Made by a program: the position numbers and the translations under genes. Shown in pieces: positions 7,192 through 12,039 of a DNA stretch of 12,039 bases (within the stretch, counting starts at the first letter, position 1; every line of letters begins with the position of its first letter). The notes below the pieces were generated by a model. It saw only the letters and a list, made by a program, of their open reading frames with translations, had not been told where the DNA came from and did not search any database. The stretch comes from Nitrospinota bacterium (lineage in GTDB: Bacteria; JADFOP01; DATKYB01), in assembly GCA_035528715.1 (NCBI GenBank), contig DATKYB010000006.1, positions 1-12,039 of the forward strand, written 5' to 3'.

Positions 7192-7325
7192 CGGTATAAT
7201 GTAAAATTAAGTGATGTGAACCATAAAGCATACCAAAGTGTAAAAAAACAATTTCAATATCTTAAATTATCAAAAGCCGAAAAAGGGCCTGCTGGTTCGT
7301 ATTCACTTCAGTGTCTTGTTATGCC
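7192..7325 (-). other. attC of the HEPN cassette, long and degenerate
   Basis: On the minus strand it opens with GGCATAAC (7325-7318), complementary to the cassette's front at 8119-8126, and goes on with AAGACACT, similar to many attC left halves. Two paired blocks define the fold: plus-strand AAGTGA (7209-7214) with TCACTT (7303-7308), and GAACC (7218-7222) with GGTTC (7294-7298), leaving a loop of 71 nt. The expected closing GTTATRC is decayed to ATTATACC near 7191-7198. At about 130 bp it is near the upper end of known attC lengths. The gene's TAA stop lies within R''. Confidence 0.55.
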
Positions 7326-8092
7326 TCTCCTGGATTTATTTTTTTACGATCGTATCCAAATTTTTTAGCAAAAAGCTTATCTATATAATCAGTTAAATGA
7401 AAAAAGAAACCAAAATATCCGTGAAAAATATTTATATCGATGAAAATCAATCTGTCATTCTCAAGAATACTGGATGCATGCACAATTTTGTGTCGCACTT
7501 GAGCCAACTCATCTAAGAAATTTAACGGATTTTTATGATTCATGCCCTCAAAATCCATCTCAAAGCTGTTAAACCAATTCATTAAATCTTTAGCTTTGTA
7601 TTCAATATTGAAAACTTCATTCATCTTGCAAAACTTGCCATCCCATTTTTTCAACATGAGTATATCACGTGATTTGTCTAAGATATCTTCTGTAATTCCA
7701 ATGTTTGGAAAAGATCTCTCTAAGAGCTGGTATAAATATGTTTCAAAAGATCCGTAAAACATTATGAAGGCTTGGCGTGTGAGGATATCTACGCCATTTG
7801 AAGTTATTTCAATTATTTTAGCAGCAGGCAAGAAAATGGGATTACCACCGTTTATATCAAGTCTCATGGGTGTTTTTTCCTTGGTAGGGAGCCTTGGGAT
7901 AATATTTTTTTCATAGTTCTTTTTGCAGACATCAAACGATAATTTTGTAACATATAGTAAACTTTGAATCTCATTCATTCTCTTGAAAAATAGCTTGCGT
8001 TCAGATGTACATTCAGTTTCTGGCAATACGAACGTGTCACCTGAAAATGGATCGGGGATCATATTAAGAGGATTGTCAGAACTTGATGACAT
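7319..8092 (-). CDS. HEPN-like domain protein in an integron cassette
   Basis: A 257-residue protein with no certain family name. The N-terminal 95 residues are mixed and unrecognised. From about 100 it becomes helical: AFIMFYGSFETYLYQLLERSF (108-128) resembles the first helix of HEPN domains. ELAQVRHKIVHASS (195-208) carries R200-H-K-I-V-H205, the R-x4-H motif of HEPN nucleases, placed at the end of a helix as expected. A hydrophobic aromatic helix follows (FHGYFGFFFHLTDYIDKLF). HEPN proteins of this build include RNase toxins and effectors of abortive infection, as well as non-enzymatic family members. The start follows a GAAAGG ribosome site 27 bases behind the cassette front, and the stop codon lies inside attC. 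No antitoxin-sized partner gene is adjacent. It is not obviously a paralogue of the other HEPN-like gene at 4668. Confidence 0.75.
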   Translation of the reverse strand: MSSSSDNPLNMIPDPFSGDTFVLPETECTSERKLFFKRMNEIQSLLYVTKLSFDVCKKNYEKNIIPRLPTKEKTPMRLDINGGNPIFLPAAKIIEITSNGVDILTRQAFIMFYGSFETYLYQLLERSFPNIGITEDILDKSRDILMLKKWDGKFCKMNEVFNIEYKAKDLMNWFNSFEMDFEGMNHKNPLNFLDELAQVRHKIVHASSILENDRLIFIDINIFHGYFGFFFHLTDYIDKLFAKKFGYDRKKINPGEA

Positions 8093-8118
8093 TTATATAC
8101 CTTTCAATCATTGTTTAA

Positions 8119-8177
8119 GGCATAACATGACCATCAGCGGGAGCCACCGGCGATCCGCTGCATGGCGTGGTTACACG
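8119..8177 (-). other. attC recombination site of the lipoprotein cassette
   Basis: A compact site of 57-59 bp, the classical minimal attC length. On the minus strand it runs from CGTGTAAC (R'') to GTTATGCC (R'). Plus-strand arms pair as CCAT (8131-8134) with ATGG (8162-8165), then CAGCGG (8135-8140) with CCGCTG (8155-8160), then GCC with GGC at the tip. C8161 is left out of the helix like the extrahelical base that sets attC strand polarity. It begins 8 nt after the lipoprotein gene stop. Confidence 0.82.
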
Positions 8178-8185
8178 ATCATCGG

Positions 8186-8836
8186 CTATTTCTGGAATTT
8201 TGAGAAGCAACTGTTTACGTCGAGTCTATTTATCGCCTTATTGAAAGCTTCACTTATCGCCTTTTCTCCAGAGCCAAACCCATACAGATTGAAGGCTGTT
8301 GCCTTTTCGTATATATTGCTTTCGCAAATAATCTCCCCACTCTTCTTAACTCTGGCTATATAACCGACTTCCCCCGTCCATTTTCCAAAGTTGAAGTCGA
8401 GTTTGAATTGCCTCACCAATAAATCAAGGATTAACACTCCATTCTCATGGTTGTTGGTTACAACTATGCCGTTCTTTGACAGTCTTTCTGTCATGGCTGT
8501 TTTGAAGATCCGTATAGGATTTTGTTGAACTTTAAGAGTTGGTTGGTCAGGCATCGCAGCATAGATAACGCCAAAGGCTACATATCCCAATACTCGTGTG
8601 CCTACAGAGGGCTTCGCTCCATCGCCAATAACCTCTTTATCCAGTCTCTCGCCGCTTGATGAAATGAAGACTTTTGCTTTTGGGTCAATAAGCCGCTCTT
8701 TGTTGACGGTGTAGTTTACCGATATTCCTTCGGTAGATGTTCTATACTGTTGGGAAAGCCCAGCACAGCCTGACAATAATGTGACAAACGCGATGATCAG
8801 TAAGATATTGTACGGGACGCACAGAAATCTTCTCAT
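8186..8836 (-). CDS. Putative lipoprotein of unknown function, cassette-borne
   Basis: A 216-residue protein with a lipoprotein signal: a basic start (MRRF), a hydrophobic segment (residues 11-21) and the lipobox LLSG-C24, so it should be lipidated and membrane-anchored facing the periplasm. The mature part is soluble-looking with alternating strands (VLILDLLVRQFKLDFNFGKW, VGYIARVKKSGEIICES), reminiscent of small outer-membrane-associated lipoproteins that assemble or bind at the envelope. I cannot name the family. The ATG at 8836 is chosen over an upstream in-frame TTG at 8857, because GAAGGAGG lies 6 nt before the ATG, and the shorter form gives a normal signal peptide. It is the first gene of the cassette array, with its front at 8872-8879 and its attC right behind the TAG stop. 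Confidence 0.8.
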   Translation of the reverse strand: MRRFLCVPYNILLIIAFVTLLSGCAGLSQQYRTSTEGISVNYTVNKERLIDPKAKVFISSSGERLDKEVIGDGAKPSVGTRVLGYVAFGVIYAAMPDQPTLKVQQNPIRIFKTAMTERLSKNGIVVTNNHENGVLILDLLVRQFKLDFNFGKWTGEVGYIARVKKSGEIICESNIYEKATAFNLYGFGSGEKAISEAFNKAINRLDVNSCFSKFQK

Positions 8837-8871
8837 CTTTGCCCTCCTTCGCCTCAATCAATTGTATTCAT

Positions 8872-8925
8872 CGTGTAACAATTAATAGACGGATTTCTTG
8901 TTTTGTTTTTTCTCTATTTTTTTAA
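8872..8925 (-). other. Front of the lipoprotein cassette with shared leader
   Basis: Minus-strand GTTACACG (8879-8872) is the junction that pairs exactly with R'' of this cassette's attC. The bases ahead of it (AACAAGAAATCCGTCTATT and AATT) repeat those ahead of the SIR2 cassette with few changes, including an AGAGAAAAA stretch further out. Beyond about 8925 the similarity ends in A/T runs before the structured repeat at 8992. The 8926-8991 stretch shows nothing else. Confidence 0.5.
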
Positions 8926-8991
8926 AAAAATATCATATTTTGAAGATTATGCAACAAAATATCAAAATTTATGTAATTATATAAAATCAAA

Positions 8992-9109
8992 GGGGTGTCT
9001 TTCTTTGGTTCGTTTGCTTTCTAAAGACAAGAAATGAACAAAAAGCCGTTTAAAAAAGCAGGGGGGGCACCCTTCTTTAGTGACTTTCTTGGACGAGCAA
9101 GAAAGTCAC
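8992..9109 (-). repeat. Inverted, rearranged copies C and D of the structured repeat
   Basis: Read on the minus strand, copy C starts with a perfect 12-bp hairpin (9109-9098 with 9091-9080, loop CTCGTC). It goes on through GGGTGCCCC and GCTTTTTTAAACGG, and then breaks off. In place of the rest comes the leading hairpin of another copy, D (outer arms at 9008-9015 and 9032-9039, distorted loop), followed by its own GACACCCC box (8992-9000). The hairpin stem of C differs from B in three base pairs, each changed on both sides. It lies in the opposite orientation to copies A and B, and marks the right edge of the island 40-80 bp before cinA. Confidence 0.72.
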
Positions 9110-9188
9110 AACAATCCCCGATATTATAGTTGATTTTAATAGGGGATATTTGTTATGCTCATCAAATCATAATTTTTATGGTGCGAAA

Positions 9189-10415
9189 ATGCAGGGTGAG
9201 ATTATAAGTATAGGTACGGAACTGTTATTAGGAGAGATTACAGATACCAATTCTAGCTATATTGCCAGGATGTTAACCTCTTTAGGTATAGATGTCTCCT
9301 ATCAAATATCTGTAGGGGATGATAGGGATAGATTAGGGAAACTGATAAGGCTCTCTCATGAAAGGTCCCCTATTGTTATCACAACAGGGGGTTTGGGTCC
9401 TACTGTGGATGATATAACAAGGGAGTCGATTGCAGAGGCCATTGGAAAAGGTCTGGAATTCAGACAGGAGCTTATGGATGGAATCGAAGCCTACTTTGAA
9501 AAGAGGGGTATATCGTTTAGTCCCAACAACAGAAAGCAGGCATACATACCAGAAGGTTCTTTGGCAATTCAAAATCCCGTAGGCACAGCTCCTGGGTTTA
9601 TTGTAAAGGATGAAAAGGGGATTATTGTTGCCCTTCCTGGAATACCCAGAGAGATGACCTATCTTTTGGGAAAAAGCGTCATTCCCTTTTTAAAAGAGGA
9701 GTTTTCTTTAAGAGAGGGGATAAGTTCAAGGGTTCTAAAGATAGGCTGTATGGGCGAAAGCAAGGTTGATGAGAAGATTGGGGATTTGATGAAAAATAAG
9801 GATTATCCCATAGGTCTATTGATAAAGGATGGGGAGATACAGATACGCATTACAGCGAAAGAAAAGGATCAGTTAAAGAATCTTAAGAATATGAAAGAGA
9901 TAGAAAAAGAGATAAGAAGACGCCTTGGCAGTATGATTTATGGGGCCGATGATGAGACCCTTGAAGAGGTAGTCGGTTCCCTATTAAAAGAGAAAAAAGA
10001 GACAATCTCAATGGCCGATTCATTTACAGGCGGATGGCTTGCCCAGAGATTTTTAAGAGCAGATTCCAATAGGAAATACTTTAATGGATGTCTTGTATTT
10101 GTAAACGGAAAGGCACTGACTCAGGACTTGAATCTTCAAGAAGAAAAATTAAAGAGGGTTGGATTGATCAGCAGAGAGACAGCTCAGATAGCTGCAAAAG
10201 AGATAAAAAAAAGATATCATTCAGAAATCGGCTTGGCTGTTTTGGGCGGAACAGATAAGTCCAATGACTTTACTACATATATTGCCCTCTCTTCAAAAGA
10301 TAAGACAATGGTTGAGGAGCATAAGTTTAGTGGTATCTTGGATATTGCTAAAAGCCGTATAACCACATTGGCTCTTGAACTAGTGAGGAGATATTTGAAG
10401 AATATAGGAATGTAA
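9189..10415 (+). CDS. cinA: CinA-family protein (MoCF-binding-like domain plus NMN amidase-like domain)
   Basis: A 408-residue protein of the competence/damage-inducible CinA family, whose members hydrolyse ADP-ribose (N-terminal domain) and deamidate nicotinamide mononucleotide (C-terminal domain) in pyridine nucleotide salvage. The N-terminal half is well kept: EIISIGTELLLGEITDTN (4-21), TTGGLGPTVDD (65-75) and the LPGIPREM segment (149-156). The C-terminal half has MADSFTGGWLA (275-285), with S278 at the catalytic serine position. The next motif reads CLVFVNGKAL instead of the usual V-x-Y-x-N-x-x-K, and the usual TGxAGP loop is replaced by VLGGTDKSND. Amidase activity is therefore doubtful. 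ATG 9189 is chosen because the family begins at this point; an in-frame ATG at 9150 has AGGGG upstream and would add 13 residues. It forms a two-gene unit with the ORF at 10419. Confidence 0.9.
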   Translation: MQGEIISIGTELLLGEITDTNSSYIARMLTSLGIDVSYQISVGDDRDRLGKLIRLSHERSPIVITTGGLGPTVDDITRESIAEAIGKGLEFRQELMDGIEAYFEKRGISFSPNNRKQAYIPEGSLAIQNPVGTAPGFIVKDEKGIIVALPGIPREMTYLLGKSVIPFLKEEFSLREGISSRVLKIGCMGESKVDEKIGDLMKNKDYPIGLLIKDGEIQIRITAKEKDQLKNLKNMKEIEKEIRRRLGSMIYGADDETLEEVVGSLLKEKKETISMADSFTGGWLAQRFLRADSNRKYFNGCLVFVNGKALTQDLNLQEEKLKRVGLISRETAQIAAKEIKKRYHSEIGLAVLGGTDKSNDFTTYIALSSKDKTMVEEHKFSGILDIAKSRITTLALELVRRYLKNIGM

Positions 10416-10418
10416 CTT

Positions 10419-11063
10419 ATGCAAGGTTTTATTAGAAGAATCCAGAATTTCAATGATATAGCACTCCCTTTGTTTTTTAGTCTTTTTCTTCACTTTATCA
10501 TTATATATTTTATCTTCCTTGCTGGTAGTGGGAAAAACAATCTCAGTTCTTACCAAGTCAGTGTGAATGACAAACTCGATTCTGCAGATACATTTATTTT
10601 AGAGGAGATTCAAAGATCAAAAGAGAGGATAACGAGAAAGATTAGTGAGGTAAAAGCTTTAAAGCGAGAAGAATTTTCTGGAAAGTGGACTACAAAAAAT
10701 ATGCCTGAGAGAATAAAAAAAGCCTCCCAGAGGATTGGGATAGATATAGTAGAGACTCAAGTTTCTCCCTCATTATTTGAAGGGGGACACTCCTCAAGTG
10801 AATTTTCGATATTGATTAAGTTAATTACTTCCCCAAGGCTCGTTTTTGAAGATATCATTTTGATATCCTATTTAGTAGGGGATGGGACATTATATAGTGA
10901 TTTCAAAACGGATTATTTTTTATTAGCCATAAAGGAAAAAGGGAGAAAGGAATCCAGGGATTTTATTATAACAACCATGGGCTGCAGGCTTTTATATGCC
11001 AGAAAACTTTCAGCACAGCAGTTTATATCCCAGGCTAAAATTGAAGAAGGAAAGTACTGGTAA
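10419..11063 (+). CDS. Membrane-anchored protein of unknown function
   Basis: A 214-residue protein beginning 3 bases after the cinA stop, with its ribosome site (AGGAATG) inside the cinA end, so the two are co-transcribed. One hydrophobic segment (about residues 15-36, LPLFFSLFLHFIIIYFIFLAG) after a short basic start should anchor it in the inner membrane. A charged helical stretch (about 60-90) and a mixed domain with strands (130-205) follow. The anchor followed by a charged linker recalls TonB-family energy transducers, but I do not see the conserved TonB C-terminal motif, so no function is assigned. Codon use looks like that of cinA, and there are no signs of transfer. Confidence 0.75.
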   Translation: MQGFIRRIQNFNDIALPLFFSLFLHFIIIYFIFLAGSGKNNLSSYQVSVNDKLDSADTFILEEIQRSKERITRKISEVKALKREEFSGKWTTKNMPERIKKASQRIGIDIVETQVSPSLFEGGHSSSEFSILIKLITSPRLVFEDIILISYLVGDGTLYSDFKTDYFLLAIKEKGRKESRDFIITTMGCRLLYARKLSAQQFISQAKIEEGKYW

Positions 11064-11117
11064 ATCAGAGAACATCAAGAGAAAATCTACTTTAACCACA
11101 AGTCTTTTTTGAGTGGA

Positions 11118-11137
11118 AAGAAGTATCTTCTTATTTT
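11118..11137 (+). terminator. Weak intrinsic terminator behind the cinA unit
   Basis: AAGAAG (11118-11123) pairs with CTTCTT (11127-11132) across a 3-base loop and is followed by ATTTTT. The stem is short and A/T-rich, so termination may be partial. It lies between the ORF ending at 11063 and the next promoter. Confidence 0.35.
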
Positions 11138-11156
11138 TAAATCCAACTGATATTTA

Positions 11157-11185
11157 TTAACATTTCATTTTTATGAGATTATAGA
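11157..11185 (+). promoter_or_regulatory. Likely promoter of the Ppx/GppA gene
   Basis: TTAACA (11157-11162) and TATAGA (11180-11185) are exactly 17 bp apart, a good sigma-70 pair. The expected start near 11192 leaves a leader of about 20 bases before the ATG at 11211. No operator is visible. Confidence 0.5.
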
Positions 11186-11210
11186 GATTGAGTAAAAAAT
11201 TGGATTAATA

Positions 11211-12039
11211 ATGATGAAAAACATTGCAGCAATTGATTTAGGAACAAATACAATACGTTTATTGATAGGAAAACCAAAACAAAATAAAAAATTCGATATT
11301 ATCTATTCAGATCAAAAGATTACAAGAACAGGAAAAGGCCTTTGTGCTGATGGTTATTTATCGAAAAGATCAATAAAGAAGATTATGAATGTTCTTTTAG
11401 ATTTTAAAAACAAGATAGATAGTTTTGGAGTAGAGAAGGTTACTGTCGTAGCTACCAGTGTTCTCAGAGAGGCAAAGAACAGCGAAGAACTCATTGGTGG
11501 AATAAAATTAAAGATGAATTTTGATGTAAATATCATATCAGGGGAAGAAGAGGGAAGGCTTACTTTATTGGGAGTAAGGGAAGGTATAGGGAGAACATAT
11601 CGTCATGCTTTAATTGTTGATATAGGAGGTGGAAGTACAGAATTTATAAGGGTACAAAGCGGTTGTCTAAAGAAAATATATAGTGTAGATTTAGGGGTGG
11701 TCACTCTTGCAGAAGAATATTTAGTGTCAGATCCAGTCAATAAGAAAGAGATTTTAGAAATTGATAAGGAGATATTAAAAAAGATTTTAGTAATAAGGGA
11801 AGAATTGAGAATAGAGGAAGGAATGAATTTAATTGGGACTGCAGGAACGTTTACTACATTAGCTGCAATAGACTTAGCAATGAAGGTGTATGATTCAGAG
11901 AAAATTAATGGTTATATCTTAACATTAAAAAAGATAAAGGAAATTTTTAAAATATTGATATGCGCGACATTACAAGAAAGAAAAAGGATTTTAGGTTTGG
12001 AAAGAGGAAGAGAAGATTTAATAATACCGGGCTCAGCAA
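11211..12039 (+). CDS. Ppx/GppA-family exopolyphosphatase / pppGpp phosphohydrolase, 3' end missing
   Basis: The first 276 residues of a sugar-kinase-like (ASKHA fold) phosphatase that shortens polyphosphate or converts pppGpp to ppGpp. Seen in order are the phosphate-1 motif AIDLGTNTIRL (7-17), ATSVLREAKN (81-90), the EEEGRLTLLGV segment (112-122) with the catalytic-type glutamates, the phosphate-2 motif VDIGGGSTEF (136-145), GTAGTFTTLAA (209-219), and the conserved GREDLIIPGSA where the window ends. Family members have about 300 residues for this two-domain core, with longer forms adding an HD-like domain, so little may be missing or a further domain may follow. ATG 11211 and ATG 11214 are adjacent and only weakly served by a ribosome site (GGATTAAT). 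Ppx and GppA cannot be told apart from this part. Confidence 0.92.
   Translation, partial: MMKNIAAIDLGTNTIRLLIGKPKQNKKFDIIYSDQKITRTGKGLCADGYLSKRSIKKIMNVLLDFKNKIDSFGVEKVTVVATSVLREAKNSEELIGGIKLKMNFDVNIISGEEEGRLTLLGVREGIGRTYRHALIVDIGGGSTEFIRVQSGCLKKIYSVDLGVVTLAEEYLVSDPVNKKEILEIDKEILKKILVIREELRIEEGMNLIGTAGTFTTLAAIDLAMKVYDSEKINGYILTLKKIKEIFKILICATLQERKRILGLERGREDLIIPGSA

Larger units (their letters stand above)
5831..8879 (-). mobile_element. Integron-type gene cassette array without integrase (three resolved cassettes)
   Basis: Three cassettes follow one another on the minus strand, each with one gene and an attC behind it: lipoprotein, HEPN-like protein, SIR2-like protein. A cassette's front G|TTRRRY and the opening R'' of its own attC should be complementary. 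All three pairs match over 8 bases: GTTACACG (8879-8872) with CGTGTAAC (8177-8170); GTTATGCC (8126-8119) with GGCATAAC (7325-7318); GTTATATG (7023-7016) with CATATAAC (5893-5886). The HEPN cassette's stop codon lies inside its R'', as is common in cassettes. No tyrosine recombinase of the IntI type is present in the window, so either this is an orphan attC cluster or the integrase lies elsewhere. Confidence 0.82.

Noticed and set aside
8837-8857. Seven-residue N-terminal extension of the lipoprotein from a TTG codon
   Set aside because: The extension would cover the GAAGGAGG ribosome site, which serves the ATG at 8836, and would spoil the signal peptide.
4414-9109. CRISPR array
   Set aside because: The repeats are long, few, unevenly spaced and in both orientations, with no spacer-sized units or cas genes.
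9150-9188. Upstream ATG of cinA adding 13 residues
   Set aside because: CinA proteins start at the EIISIGTE segment; the extra residues are unlike the family. It remains possible because AGGGG precedes this ATG.

Overview
The window is AT-rich DNA from an unidentified bacterium. A Lgt-type lipoprotein signal, a class II (B12-dependent) ribonucleotide reductase, integron-type attC sites and the housekeeping gene set fit a Gram-negative anaerobe or facultative anaerobe, perhaps of the Desulfobacterota or Nitrospirota. That placement is inference; no marker here fixes the phylum.

Layout. 1-1573: the 3' end of a sigma-70-family factor, then a PHP-domain histidinol-phosphatase (hisJ-like), both on +. 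1574-1802: a 167-bp element closed by a perfect 14-bp inverted repeat, either a small non-autonomous transposon or a structured RNA. 1803-4333: nrdJ on -, with a clear sigma-70 promoter overlapped by two palindromes resembling NrdR boxes. 4414-9109: an accessory island. 9189-12039: cinA, a small membrane-anchored protein of unknown function 3 nt behind it, and the 5' part of a Ppx/GppA phosphatase gene.

The island holds two kinds of mobile DNA. (1) On - lie three gene cassettes of an integron type, read right to left: a lipoprotein, a HEPN-like protein and a SIR2-like protein. For each cassette the 8 bases at its front (GTTACACG, GTTATGCC, GTTATATG) are the exact reverse complement of the 8 bases that open its own attC. 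This is the expected signature of cassettes captured by an integron integrase. No integrase gene is in the window, so it is a cluster of attC sites without an integrase, or the far part of a larger integron. (2) Both sides carry copies of a structured repeat (4414-4580; 5545-5818 with a second copy nested at 5587-5760; an inverted, rearranged pair at 8992-9109). Its copies differ in sequence but keep their helices by paired substitutions.

A fourth accessory gene (4668-5510, +; zinc ribbon plus HEPN-like C-terminus) lies between direct copies of this repeat. SIR2-like and HEPN-like proteins are recurrent parts of anti-phage and abortive-infection systems, so the island is a plausible defence cargo site between conserved genes. 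That functional link is inferred from domain recognition and location only.
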